From: Mesorhizobium qingshengii
GTDB taxonomy: Bacteria > Pseudomonadota > Alphaproteobacteria > Rhizobiales > Rhizobiaceae
Direction: 5' to 3'
Length of the DNA: 44,147 nucleotides
NCBI RefSeq assembly: GCF_027563465.1
Contig: NZ_JAPFQA010000028.1
Location: 1-44,147, forward strand
Shown: piece after piece, positions 7,075 through 15,994 of the stretch
Layout of the letters: the number at the start of each line of letters is the position of its first letter
Position numbering within the stretch: the stretch's first letter is position 1
Notes under the pieces: generated by a model
Seen by the model: the letters and a program-made list of their open reading frames with translations, nothing else
The model's database searches: none
Told to the model about the DNA's origin: nothing
Position numbers and translations under genes: made by a program

Positions 7075-8295
7075 TCACAACAGCTGCTTCCTCTTCTCGA
7101 GTTTTGCCCGCAGCAGCGCCATGATCATCGGCCAGACCGAAAACTTCCCATCCCTGGCCCGTGTTGTCAGGCTCCGCAGATAGCCGCCAGGGCTGGAGAT
7201 ATGCTCGAAACGCTGCTGGATCGCAGCAATCACGGTCGCGGCCTGGTCCTCGCCCATCACCTCGCATGCTTCCTGGTAGGCGCTGGGGCTGATCCCGAGA
7301 TACGCCCTGCCCGTGGCGGCCGCGGCCATCAAATCCCGCCATGTCCGGATTTCGCCGCCCTTGGCGAGGGCCACAATGTCCGGGCAGGCGTCCAACACGA
7401 TCCCCAATGGCAGCTCGCGCCTGGGCAAGTGCCGCACATTGTCGGTTTCCGCCGCGCTGGCGCTCGCTTCTTGCTCTTTTCCAGAGCTTTGTTCAATTTC
7501 AATATTAGAGTCTGGATTTGAATTCTGTATGTGGCGCTCAGAATGAGACTCATTGGCGTTCTTATTGTGTGAATTGACGAACGTTTCCAGTGTGTTCTGC
7601 ACCTCCAGCCACAGCGCCTCGAGCTCCCCTGCTATGGCGTCGTACGACTGGCGCGGTGCCGTACGCGGAATCCGGCCGGCAATCCCCTCATACGCGCGCT
7701 GGAACCCTCTCCAATCGGCCGGGATTGCCTCGTCTATGCCCGTGGCGATCATCTTGACGATATCGCGTCGGCACAGAGTGATCCGCTCCTTGGCCAGCTT
7801 GAGAGCCCGCCGCTCGGCCACGACGGCCTCGGCGAGTTCCTTGAATTCCTGCGCCCGCACCACCATCGGCGCCAGGTCGAAGCCATAGGCCTGCTCGATC
7901 TCCCCGCTCGGTCCCTTGCGCGCGAAACGCTTGCCGTTGGGACTGTCTCTGCGAATGACCAGTCCGCACTGCACCAGGACAGCAAGATGCCGCCGCAGCG
8001 TCGCCGGCGACATGCCATTGGCCCGACTGATGAGCTGCTCGTTTGACGGAAAGACGATCAGGTCGCTGTCGCCATTGAACGCCGTATCGGGATGGAACGA
8101 CAAGAGTGCATTGAGAATCGCCAAGGCGCGATCGGTTGCGCCGACCGCGTCACGGGCCTCGCGGACGTGCTGGAATACATGCCACTTGTGCACCGTGGCA
8201 TCCTTGTCCACCGCCCTCGCGGCGACCTGGGCTGCCATCATGCCAAGCGTCATCGGCCGCCGCCCAAAGGGCGTCGTCGTATAATGCCTCTCCAT
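7075..8295 (-). CDS. repC: Plasmid replication initiator RepC
   Basis: The 406-residue product starts at ATG 8295, preceded by a good AAGGTGAGG; five extra codons upstream begin at a TTG and are less likely. The N-terminus contains TTTPFGRRPMTLG, a hallmark of RepC, and a winged-helix DNA-binding region follows (LISRANGMSPATLRRHLAVLVQCGLVIRRDS). The middle linker is rich in Asn, Ser and Glu. The C-terminal domain has ISPSAYQEACEVMGEDQAA and PGGYLRSLTTRA, typical of RepC. RepC is the limiting initiator of repABC replicons and acts on an origin inside its own gene. Expression should be held down by the ctRNA just upstream. Last gene of the repABC operon. Confidence 0.96.
   Translation of the reverse strand: MERHYTTTPFGRRPMTLGMMAAQVAARAVDKDATVHKWHVFQHVREARDAVGATDRALAILNALLSFHPDTAFNGDSDLIVFPSNEQLISRANGMSPATLRRHLAVLVQCGLVIRRDSPNGKRFARKGPSGEIEQAYGFDLAPMVVRAQEFKELAEAVVAERRALKLAKERITLCRRDIVKMIATGIDEAIPADWRGFQRAYEGIAGRIPRTAPRQSYDAIAGELEALWLEVQNTLETFVNSHNKNANESHSERHIQNSNPDSNIEIEQSSGKEQEASASAAETDNVRHLPRRELPLGIVLDACPDIVALAKGGEIRTWRDLMAAAATGRAYLGISPSAYQEACEVMGEDQAATVIAAIQQRFEHISSPGGYLRSLTTRARDGKFSVWPMIMALLRAKLEKRKQLL
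7466..7580. other. oriV: Probable origin of replication inside repC (AT-rich segment)
   Basis: About 115 bases inside repC are strikingly AT-rich compared with the GC-rich surroundings, and they encode the low-complexity Asn/Ser/Glu linker of RepC. In studied repABC replicons the origin lies in an AT-rich stretch within repC (family knowledge). I cannot define the exact RepC-binding repeats by eye. Confidence 0.6.
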
Positions 8296-8353
8296 TTCCC
8301 TCACCTTCAATCAGGCAAAAGAAAACTGCTCGTCGAAACGACGCCAACGACTC

Positions 8354-8440
8354 TTGACAGTGATTCGGGGAAGTGCGATTCTCAGCTTGCTACAGACATG
8401 AGAAGGGCTTCCGCGACGGTTTCGTTCGGGGGCCTTTTTC
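8354..8440 (+). ncRNA. incA: repABC antisense ctRNA (incompatibility RNA)
   Basis: In the repB-repC gap, on the strand opposite to repABC, there is a promoter with TTGACA (8354-8359), a 17-base spacer and GATTCT (8377-8382). A hairpin follows: AAGGGCTTCCG (8403-8413) pairs with CGGGGGCCTTT (8427-8437), with three G-U pairs and a 13-base loop, leading into a T-rich run. The transcript would start near 8389 and be about 50 nt, matching known repABC ctRNAs, which pair with the repC leader and limit RepC synthesis. The feature span includes the promoter; the RNA itself is about 8389-8440. Not a search result, but position, strand and architecture agree. Confidence 0.82.
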
Positions 8441-8450
8441 TTTTGCGGTT

Positions 8451-9416
8451 TCAGTCTCCTGTTTTCTTCTCCGCTTCCGATGCCCGGAAGGCCTCGAAAA
8501 GTTCATCCAGCCTTTCGGAAATGAATGCGCCAAAGGACGATGCTTCCCTGGATTTCAGGGCGAGCGTATACACCTTTCCCGTGTCCGTGATCTTGGCTTG
8601 CACCGACCTGTCCTGCGGCGCCCAGGCCCTTTCCCTGGACTTCGATTTCGCCCCCGGGCTTTTCACCGGAGCACTCACACAGTCAAAGAGGCGGGCAAAG
8701 CGGCCGTCACTGCCCAGCTGGGCGAAATCGGCGCTTGTCACACACTCGGTCGCACGCGCCACGGCGCGAGGATGCTCCATCAGCTTGGCAAGCTGCCACC
8801 AGCGATCCCTGCCAATGGTCTTGGCGGCGCCGACCGCCACAATCACCTGCTCGGGAATGTTGCTGGTGACGCTGCGCATCTTCGAATAGGTCGTATCGTC
8901 GAGTGCAAGGGCTGACTTCACCGTCTCCGGCGAATGCCCCCGTTTGAGAATGCGGTCCGCAAACAGCGTCCGTTCGATGAAGGACAGGTTTGCCCGCGCG
9001 GCATTCTCCTGGCCCTGGGCGATGACATGGTCCTCATCGTCCATCTTCTTGACGACAGCGCGGACGGGCCTCTCCAGCTGCCGGGCGACCCTGACGCGCC
9101 TGTGGCCAAAGACGGTTTGAAAACGGCCCGAAATCTCCGGGTGAGGTCTGACCAGAACCGGAGAGTCCTGCCCCCGCTCGCGGATCGCCGCCAGCAACTC
9201 CTGAAAGGCCTGGTCGTCGTCGTTCATGCGGTCCGAGACGAATGACGTGTCGACCAAAGCCGGATCAAGATCGACGACCGAGCTCCTGGACAGCTCCTCG
9301 AATGACTGCATGATCGATCGCGACGCGCCGCGAACCGCATACCCCGAGACATCCCGATTGTCGGCGACCGGCGCCGCTGGGCTCATGACACTGCCGAATA
9401 TGTCCCTGCGCGCCAT
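8451..9416 (-). CDS. repB: Plasmid partitioning protein RepB (ParB-type)
   Basis: The 321-residue protein has the ParB/RepB N-terminal domain (about 55-150) with the conserved phrases GQDSPVLVRPHP, VFGHRRVRVARQL and GQENAARANLSFIERTLFA. A central helix-turn-helix region follows (about 155-215), then a C-terminal dimerisation tail. It binds parS centromere sites and works with RepA in segregation. It reads leftward after repA; the 76-base repA-repB gap contains a 16-bp palindrome (9470-9485) that is the likely RepB target. Start ATG at 9416. The length is normal for repABC RepB. Confidence 0.96.
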   Translation of the reverse strand: MARRDIFGSVMSPAAPVADNRDVSGYAVRGASRSIMQSFEELSRSSVVDLDPALVDTSFVSDRMNDDDQAFQELLAAIRERGQDSPVLVRPHPEISGRFQTVFGHRRVRVARQLERPVRAVVKKMDDEDHVIAQGQENAARANLSFIERTLFADRILKRGHSPETVKSALALDDTTYSKMRSVTSNIPEQVIVAVGAAKTIGRDRWWQLAKLMEHPRAVARATECVTSADFAQLGSDGRFARLFDCVSAPVKSPGAKSKSRERAWAPQDRSVQAKITDTGKVYTLALKSREASSFGAFISERLDELFEAFRASEAEKKTGD

Positions 9417-9469
9417 TAGTCGCTCCGATTCGCGATTAGTCGACTGATTTCACGAGGGAAATGTCCACT

Positions 9470-9485
9470 TTTTACCGCCGTAAAA
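9470..9485. other. parS: Candidate parS site between repA and repB
   Basis: TTTTAC-CGCC-GTAAAA is a perfect 6-bp-arm palindrome with a 4-base centre. A near-identical copy lies on the other side of repA (10907-10922). RepB of repABC replicons binds 16-bp palindromes placed near repA and repB (family knowledge), so this is the best parS candidate in the window. Confidence 0.7.
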
Positions 9486-9492
9486 CACGCCG

Positions 9493-10695
9493 TCATGACC
9501 GTCCCCATGCGCGATGGATCAGGGTTGCGATCTCCGAATTCACCGCATCCAGCGATTCGAGCGCGCGGTCGTAGGTTGAACGGGTAAAAGCCGACTTCTC
9601 CACCTCGTAGAGCGTCTGTTTTGTCAGACCGGCATCGGAAATCGCCGTCGACTTGAGCATCGGATTGTCGAGGATCTGGCCAGCGAGCATCGATTGCATG
9701 AAGCCGACCATCTGCGCCTGCGGAATGTCTGTCGGTTCATAACGCGTGATCAGATAGCGAAACCAGTCGAGCTCGATGGAGGCGCCGGCAGCCTTGATGG
9801 TCTTCAGGATGCCGCCAAGCATCAGCAGGAACTGGCTCATCGACATCAGGTCGAGCATCTGCGGATGAACGGTGATGAGAACCGAGGTCGCCGCCGACAT
9901 CGCCGTCAAGGTGAGATAGCCAAGCTGCGGCGGGCAATCGACAACCACGACATCATAGCGCTCGTCCACCTCGGTCAGAGCCCGGGCGATCCTGGTGAAG
10001 AACTGGCGGCCGGCGCTGGATGACCTGTCCTGCATGGCCAGCGGCGTGTCGTATTCGTATTCCTGCAGCTCGAGATTGGCCGGAACGATATCCAGTCCCG
10101 GAAAGTTCGTCGGCATGATCACATCGGCTATCGGCTTGCGCTCGTCGTCATAGCGGATCGCCTCGTAGAGCGAGAGGTTGCGATCGAGTTCGGGCTGGAA
10201 GCCATGCAGGGCAGAAAGCGAAGCTTGCGGGTCGAGATCGATTGCAAGCACGCGGTGCCCGGTCAGCGCAAGGTGCTGGGCGAGGTGGGCCGCGGTCGTG
10301 GTCTTGCCACTTCCACCCTTGAAGTTCACGACCGCAACCACCTGGAGCTTGTCGCCCGATTTGCGGTGCGGCACGTATTTCTTGACCTCGGTCCTGCCAT
10401 GCCGGTCCAGGAAGTGGCGAAGCTCAAGCATCTGCCCCGCGGTGTAGGACCGGCGTCCCGAGGGGACCTGCTCGGGCATCGGTCCCTTGCCTTCGAGGTG
10501 CAGCCGCTTCAGATTGTTCTGCGAGACGCCAAGGTAGTGGGCGACTTCCGCCATCGAAAAAGATCGAAGGGTCTTTGTCGCGTTGGGCGGGAACTTCTCC
10601 ATGCGGAGCTGGTTCAGGCGCCGCGATATCTCCGCGCCCTGCTCGAGGATCTTGTCGTCGAACTCGAAGCGTGGCAATCGCATGGCAATGTTCAT
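9493..10695 (-). CDS. repA: Plasmid partitioning ATPase RepA (ParA-type)
   Basis: From the ATG at 10695 the protein has 400 residues. An N-terminal helix-turn-helix (about 48-70, MAEVAHYLGVSQNNLKRLHLEGKG) precedes the deviant Walker A loop KGGSGKTT (about 116-123). Walker A' (LAIDLDPQASLS) and Walker B (VVVDCPPQLGYLTLTAM) follow. RepA drives segregation with RepB and represses the repABC promoter. Upstream in-frame codons reach only to a TTG at 10743, so ATG 10695 is preferred. It is first in the repA-repB-repC operon. Confidence 0.96.
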   Translation of the reverse strand: MNIAMRLPRFEFDDKILEQGAEISRRLNQLRMEKFPPNATKTLRSFSMAEVAHYLGVSQNNLKRLHLEGKGPMPEQVPSGRRSYTAGQMLELRHFLDRHGRTEVKKYVPHRKSGDKLQVVAVVNFKGGSGKTTTAAHLAQHLALTGHRVLAIDLDPQASLSALHGFQPELDRNLSLYEAIRYDDERKPIADVIMPTNFPGLDIVPANLELQEYEYDTPLAMQDRSSSAGRQFFTRIARALTEVDERYDVVVVDCPPQLGYLTLTAMSAATSVLITVHPQMLDLMSMSQFLLMLGGILKTIKAAGASIELDWFRYLITRYEPTDIPQAQMVGFMQSMLAGQILDNPMLKSTAISDAGLTKQTLYEVEKSAFTRSTYDRALESLDAVNSEIATLIHRAWGRS

Positions 10696-12057
10696 TTCCG
10701 TCGAACCCGAATTGGCGCTTTTTGTGAGCAATCCTCTCAACAAGCGCCATTAAGCTCCGATTCGGACAGCCCGGCAAGAAGTTTTAGGTTAACAACAGGT
10801 TAACGCAACTGGCTGGCTCCCTTCTGTAAGCCTTGGCCACACTGTGACAGCCGCGGGGCCTCCCTAAAATCGCTAAATCCATGTTTTCACAGCCGTATCA
10901 CCCCTTTTTTACTGCCGTAAACCGCTCTGGCAGACGCAGCTCCGGGTGAGGGGCTCTATGCCCTCATGACAGCGCGACGAGCCATGCCCCCGATCGCCAT
11001 GGCGGGAAGTCCGGCCCGGGCCTATCGCTCCACCCAGACGAATTTCCGCCTCGGTTTTGCCTGTGGAAGGGCGGGGGCCTGCCAGGCAGCGGACTCAGAA
11101 GCGCTGATGACATCGCCAGGAGGCCGGCAACCGCGCACCCCAACCCCTATCTATGTCAGATGCGATCGTTCGATCTCCTGGTCGAACAATCGCTCCCGCC
11201 AGCGGGGGTCGGGTGAGCTGGGAGAGACGTGGACCACGCGGATGTTTCAGGCGAGGCGTCCTCCGACGTATTTTTGATGCATCTACGCTCTCGGTGGGCA
11301 CGCGGTTTCCGAGTTCATACGCGCGAAGGACCGGCTTGAGCGTTTCGCCAACCTATCCATCATGACGCATGGGATTGGAGGCCCTCTGCAAGGCGCACCG
11401 GGCGATCGCATCCCATCACCGTGAGATGCTTACGGGCGTCTTCGAAGGCCAGGATGACAGGCTTCATCCGGGTCTCGTTCCCTAACGTGGGCGCGTTAAA
11501 GGGCATATCAACATTCTGGCCACCGCACCATGCGGGAAGATGGCCGCCTCAAAACGGCGGGCGCGGGCAGTTCGGGCTGCAGACACGAGCAACGGCCTGG
11601 TGTCACCGGCGGGGAGGGGATCTCCCAGTCGAGTGCCATAGCGGCAGGAAAAGGCGATGCCTGGTCCCACAGCCGAGCGCTGCAACTGAGCAGGGGCGAC
11701 CACGCAAACTCTCAGCCCTTCGCGCCGGGGCGACAGGGGTGCCGGCGCGTCCGCGTTGGGGAGGGGGCCGGACGGACGCGCCGAAGTGACCGACAATCGC
11801 CTCACGATCTAGCCAAAGAGCACGGCCCGGGTCTGTCGCCAGGCCATAGCGAGATAGATGCAGGGTTGTCGACCCGGAGGAGCAGACCACGGCAAGCTTA
11901 ACACAGAGGCAAGCGGCTCGACTGTTCCATACCGAACAGCCAGGTCTGAAACGGAAAGGATATGCTGAAGACAAACGCAGAAGACGTCCCGCGAGGCATT
12001 CTTGGCGGCCTTGTCCCCAAGCTGTGAGTGGCTGGAAGGATTGCGCAGTCTCTGAAC
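10696..12057. other. Long non-coding region upstream of repA
   Basis: These 1.36 kb hold no recognisable gene; the open frames are short, overlap on several strands and show no domain. It should contain the repABC promoter near repA, the second parS candidate (10907-10922) and an 11-bp inverted repeat with one mismatch: CGATCGTTCGA (11163-11173) and TCGAACAATCG (11182-11192). The rest may be decayed plasmid sequence. Confidence 0.5.
10907..10922. other. parS: Second candidate parS site, upstream of repA
   Basis: TTTTAC-TGCC-GTAAAC matches the 9470-9485 palindrome at 14 of 16 bases and keeps 5-bp perfect inner arms. It lies about 210 bases upstream of the repA start. The repetition in this place supports a RepB-binding role. 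Confidence 0.65.
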
Positions 12058-12390
12058 CTAAGCGGTTTCCGCCACACCGGGAACCGAAACCGGGTTGCGG
12101 CGACGTCCATACCGTCGAGGTGATGACCCCATGATCTTCTTGAAAGCCATGCTGAAGGACGTTTCGGACTCATAGCCGAGTGACGGGGCTATGACCGAAA
12201 TCGGATCTTTGGAATTCTTCAGTCTGTCGCTCGCAAGCAGTATGCGCCATTGCGCCAGATAGTCGATTAGCGAGGTGCCGACCGTCTCCTTAAATTTCAG
12301 GGCGAATGTCGATCGCGACATGCCGACAAGTGACGCCAGCTCTTGCAGGGTCCAGCGATGCGCGGGATCGTCGTGTATGGTCAACCGCAC
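12058..12390 (-). pseudogene. AraC-family regulator, C-terminal fragment
   Basis: This 110-codon frame is only the DNA-binding half of an AraC regulator. The first helix-turn-helix is at about 15-40 (TLQELASLVGMSRSTFALKFKETVG), the second at about 62-92 (ISVIAPSLGYESETSFSMAFKKIMGSSPRRY). It starts like the linker of cupin-type AraC proteins (IHDDPAHRW), but the roughly 200-residue sensing domain is missing. The frame begins inside the 3' end of the neighbouring aminopeptidase gene (10-base overlap), so a deletion joined the two. It could be translated from a GTG at 12390, but is probably non-functional as a ligand-responsive regulator. Confidence 0.75.
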
Positions 12391-13439
12391 CTGTCGGCAG
12401 CCTTAAGCGCTTCGGCACGGGAAGGGTTGGGCAAATCCGCGATGCGTCGAACAGAAGCGTAGAATCTTGGATAATCGCCGGAACACAAATCGAACAAGTG
12501 AAGAAACGCCGGAACCTGTTGCCCGTACACAGCAGTCGCGGCGAGCTTTGCGTTGTTGATCGGGCTATCGAACCAGACTTCGTATCCCCGGTATCCGGCC
12601 CAGCGCCTGTCGCGCATCTGCCGGTAGCGCATCCGCAGCTTGTCGATCGTGGCTGCCTTGGCAGCCGCCATCTGCTGCGGGGTGCGGGGACTTTCATAGA
12701 CCTGTGTTAACTCGTCCCGAGTCTTCGACACCAGTCCGAGAAAATCAGATCTGCGCTTGCGATCGGCTTCGTAGCGGCGCAATCCGGGCTGATCTCCGGC
12801 GACGCGGAGCCACTTCCTGACGCCTGTGGTTTCAACGGCAACTGCAAAAGCCTCATTGAATGCTGAGTCGTCATCCACATAGAGGCGCTGATGCGCCAGT
12901 TCATGAAAAATAAGGCTTGCGAGATACGTGTCGTCCTGACGGAGCATGGTGCTTAGCAGCGGATCACTGCACCAGCCCAGTGTGGAATAGGCGGTGACGC
13001 CGGTGACATAGACGTCCAGCCCCTGTCTATGAAGCTCGACAGCGCTTTCAGTCGCGGATCTTCGAGCAAAGTAACCCCGGTAGGGAACGCAGCCAAAAAC
13101 CGGAAAGCACCATGTTCGTGGCGTCAGGGAGAATTGCGGCGCGGCAAAAACGGCCCAGGTCACAGCGTCCCGACCGATATCAACATAGCTGCGGTAGCTG
13201 TTGTTTTCGGGCAGTGCCAGTTCATCTGTCGCAAACCGTCTTATGGTGGTCGCCGACGTCAACTTGACGCGCAAGGCCTCAGGCGTCGACGGGTCATGAA
13301 CCAATTTTCCAACATTTTCGCGCGCCGCCATGATCTGCACGTGACCCTCGATCGACTGCGCGTAGTAGGAAATGCTCGTGCAGCCGGTTACCGCGGACGT
13401 CATAATTACCGCGACAAGTATTCGAAGGACGCGCTTCAC
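12381..13439 (-). CDS. Predicted lipoprotein aminopeptidase (COG4324-like)
   Basis: From the GTG at 13439 the protein has 352 residues. A lipoprotein signal is present: basic start, hydrophobic segment and lipobox VTGC with C20. The zinc-peptidase motif HELAH (179-183) and a downstream glutamate E196 (FNEAF) form a gluzincin-like site, within the family phrase SLIFHELAHQRLYV. The protein matches the putative aminopeptidase family PF10023. It probably sits on the periplasmic face of a membrane. The frame extends further upstream, but that part has no signal features. Its 3' end abuts the truncated AraC gene. Substrate unknown. Confidence 0.85.
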   Translation of the reverse strand: MKRVLRILVAVIMTSAVTGCTSISYYAQSIEGHVQIMAARENVGKLVHDPSTPEALRVKLTSATTIRRFATDELALPENNSYRSYVDIGRDAVTWAVFAAPQFSLTPRTWCFPVFGCVPYRGYFARRSATESAVELHRQGLDVYVTGVTAYSTLGWCSDPLLSTMLRQDDTYLASLIFHELAHQRLYVDDDSAFNEAFAVAVETTGVRKWLRVAGDQPGLRRYEADRKRRSDFLGLVSKTRDELTQVYESPRTPQQMAAAKAATIDKLRMRYRQMRDRRWAGYRGYEVWFDSPINNAKLAATAVYGQQVPAFLHLFDLCSGDYPRFYASVRRIADLPNPSRAEALKAADRCG

Positions 13440-13865
13440 TGTTTGTCCACCCCTTGCCCATCTCCCATGCAGCAAATGTCTCGATCTCGCGCTCTCAGAC
13501 AGGCGTACCAATTCTCGTCAAGAACTGAAGGGGACAGCGGGTGGGACAAGTCAAATCTACGCTGAAAAATTCGTCATCGCCGATATTGCCGGTTGGCGAA
13601 TTGGCATCGCGGCTGTCATTTAGCGCTATCGTCATTTTCGGCCGTCAGACACCGACGCGATACGCCGTTGCGCTGCTTCGAACGCGCTGGCGGGGTCCGT
13701 GCCGGTTCTCTGTCCGTCCTCCGCTTCCTTGTCTCGCACCGAAACCGGACAGTCCATAGCCACGCGTCCTTCTTGACCCGGGACAGCAGGGTTTGGGTCA
13801 ACAACTCTACGTCAGGCAATTTGTGCCTCCGGCCACAGGCGGCGTTCTGCTCATTGACGTCCCGA
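13440..13865. other. Intergenic region without recognised genes
   Basis: About 425 bases between the aminopeptidase start and the ROK regulator stop. I find no domain, RNA gene or strong repeat here. It should hold the aminopeptidase promoter. Confidence 0.4.
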
Positions 13866-14981
13866 TCATTGAATCATAAACCGCGAGCTGAACGGCAGGC
13901 TTGCCGCTCCAACAGCCTTTGGGCTAACGGTAACGCGCGCCGGGAGCGCGTCGATATTGGCGAATTCCCGGTTGATATCGGCGCATAGTGAGTTGGCGAT
14001 CCTCTGCGGCGCATGGCTGGAGAGAACGACCGTCTTGAACTCAACGAACTGGATCAGCGCCGAAATCGAAGCTTTCAGCCGGTTCGAACATTCCCCCAGC
14101 CATTCGCTGTAGGCTTCACCGAGCTCGGGCCACTCGGCGCTGCTGCTCCAGATGATCTCGGACGGCTGCTTGCGTGCGTTTAGCGCGTTCTCGAGGCGCA
14201 TCAGGCCGTGATCGAAGCTCGTGCTGGAGTTTCCTTTGTAGATCTGGTGGTTGAGGATGAGCCTGCTCTGCAGCCGTGCTCCGAGATAGAAGAACAGATA
14301 GTCGTTCAGGGGCTTTGCAACGCCAAACATGCTTTCGCCGCCGGCCGCCGCGGTGATGTCGTTCTGCACAAAGACCGGCAGCTTGATCTGCTCTTCGATC
14401 TCGGCCTGCAAGGCCTTGAGGGAGTGGCCCGATCCGTTGCAGGTCGCCGCCATGGCGTCGATTTCGTCTGGAACGGCCAGCCCGATGCCGGCGATGCGGC
14501 CGCGCGCCCCTGCCGGCAAACTCCCCATGGCGTCCCGGATCGCCGCCAGCAAATCACCGCCACGCTGAAAGAGGTTCAGCTCCTCAGCCGGCAACTGCTT
14601 GTGGAAGCGCACGGTGCCGATGAAGTCGATGAGCGCCACGTCGATCCTGCGCCGGCTGAAGCCGACGCCAACCGCGTAGGCGCCTTCGGGGTTAAGCGAA
14701 AGCGGGATGGTGGGCGGCCCGACGCGCCCGCGCTGGGCCTCGCCCTGGGAGACCAGGCCTTCCTGCTCGAGGGAACGGACGATAACCGAGGCGGTCTGCG
14801 CCGACAGGCCTGTCTTTTCGCCGATTTCCATCCGCGACATGCCCTCGTTCTGCAACAACAGGGACAGCACCAGCCGCTCATTGTAGCTGCGCACGCTCAA
14901 CGCATTGAGCCCGCTCGCTCGATCGGCGATGCGCAAGGGATTGGGGGGGGCGAACCTCATATCAGGCAAGGGATGCCCCAT
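13866..14981 (-). CDS. ROK-family transcriptional regulator
   Basis: The 371-residue protein has an N-terminal winged helix (about 30-85, with MSRMEIGEKTGLSAQTASVIVRSLEQEGLV) and a ROK-type sugar-sensing domain from about 97 on (AYAVGVGFSRRRIDVALID). The kinase ATP motif DxGxT is replaced by VGVGFS, and the ROK zinc motif CxCGxxGC is absent, so it is a regulator and not a sugar kinase. It lies in an operon downstream of an SGNH hydrolase (36 bases) and divergent from the sugar ABC operon. It most likely controls both through the palindrome at 15756-15774, with an imported sugar as effector (inference). Confidence 0.88.
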   Translation of the reverse strand: MGHPLPDMRFAPPNPLRIADRASGLNALSVRSYNERLVLSLLLQNEGMSRMEIGEKTGLSAQTASVIVRSLEQEGLVSQGEAQRGRVGPPTIPLSLNPEGAYAVGVGFSRRRIDVALIDFIGTVRFHKQLPAEELNLFQRGGDLLAAIRDAMGSLPAGARGRIAGIGLAVPDEIDAMAATCNGSGHSLKALQAEIEEQIKLPVFVQNDITAAAGGESMFGVAKPLNDYLFFYLGARLQSRLILNHQIYKGNSSTSFDHGLMRLENALNARKQPSEIIWSSSAEWPELGEAYSEWLGECSNRLKASISALIQFVEFKTVVLSSHAPQRIANSLCADINREFANIDALPARVTVSPKAVGAASLPFSSRFMIQ

Positions 14982-15017
14982 CGGTAAGAACGCGTTGCCT
15001 GGCGGCGGTCTGGCGGC

Positions 15018-15668
15018 TCATGTCGAGCGGCTCCAGCCGATTGCATCGACCGCGCGGGCGAGTGCGGTACCGAGCAATCTGTGGGCTTCCGCATCGATGT
15101 GAAACCCGTCCGCCTCGCTGCAAGACACAACCGAGCCGGCATCGAAAAAGTGCAGTTCCAAGGAGTCCGCGAGAACTTCGAACTCGAGCGCCAGCAGGCG
15201 CGATTTCTCCGGCGCGCCGGCGAAGATCGACTTCCATTCCTTGACGTCGTCCTGCATTGGCGGCGGCGCCACGATCATGATCTCGGGCGTGGTGCCGCCC
15301 GGGCCGGGCGCCAGCTCCTTGATGTCGTAAACCAGGCAGCCGATGCCCATCGCCACTTCCGACGGCGGCTTGTTGAAGCGGATCTTGAGGTCGTTGGTGC
15401 CGAGCATGATGATGACCAAGTCGAGCGTCGCGTGACTCTGCAGGCAAGGTCGAAGATAGGTTCGGCCATTTTTGTGCGCGCCCTCGATGGGATCGTCGTG
15501 GACCGTGGTTCGCCCGCTCAGGCCCTCTTCGATGACGTACCAGCCGGCGCCCAGCTGGGCGCGCAATACGCCTGGCCAACGCTCATCGGGACCGTAGCGC
15601 TCGAGCGGCCCCTTGCCGGGGATCTGGCCGTGCGTGTTGGAGTCGCCATAGCACAAGACTGATCGCAT
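15018..15668 (-). CDS. SGNH/GDSL-family hydrolase (copy 1)
   Basis: From the ATG at 15668 the protein has 216 residues and starts directly with block I, SVLCYGDSNTHG, bearing the nucleophile Ser. Block III is LGTNDLK and block V contains the catalytic DGFH. There is no signal peptide, so it is predicted cytoplasmic. These enzymes hydrolyse esters, often acetyl groups on carbohydrates. A clear relative lies at 20697-21380, at the far end of the divergent operon. The gene shares a leftward operon with the ROK regulator. An acetyl- or acyl-sugar esterase working on imported substrate is a reasonable inference. Confidence 0.88.
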   Translation of the reverse strand: MRSVLCYGDSNTHGQIPGKGPLERYGPDERWPGVLRAQLGAGWYVIEEGLSGRTTVHDDPIEGAHKNGRTYLRPCLQSHATLDLVIIMLGTNDLKIRFNKPPSEVAMGIGCLVYDIKELAPGPGGTTPEIMIVAPPPMQDDVKEWKSIFAGAPEKSRLLALEFEVLADSLELHFFDAGSVVSCSEADGFHIDAEAHRLLGTALARAVDAIGWSRST

Positions 15669-15755
15669 TTTTTTCCGCCGAAGCTGACCGCGCGCCGGAT
15701 GCCGACGAGCGCCGCACATGATGGATAGCGGAGCGGCGAAAGGCAAGCAAAGGAA

Positions 15756-15774
15756 TAGTCATTCAACATGACTA
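15756..15774. promoter_or_regulatory. Candidate ROK operator in the divergent promoter region
   Basis: TAGTCAT (15756-15762) and ATGACTA (15768-15774) form a perfect 7-bp inverted repeat with a 5-base spacer. A TTGACA (15779-15784) with a possible TCTAAC (15803-15808) lies 5 bases to its right, pointing toward the ABC operon. The first SGNH gene starts about 90 bases to the left. The position suits control of both directions by the ROK protein. Confidence 0.55.
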
Positions 15775-15994
15775 ACTATTGACAGGCCGAATCCGCTGTG
15801 CTTCTAACGTGCCCGGAGGAGTTCTCAACCGCCATCATCGTCCAGCCTCGGTTGGGCCTCGACACGCATGTGTTCGGGGGCGGGAGATCTGCGTGCATCG
15901 GTCGGCAGATCGCCGACGACGAACATGCATTGGGAGAGCGTCTCGCGGCCCGTGCGCGTCCGTACGGCCACAAGCAACTGCAAGGAGGAGCTCA

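Noticed and set aside
10966..11277. Short frames in the region upstream of repA
   Set aside because: Several overlap on both strands with no similarity or ribosome-binding site that I can support.
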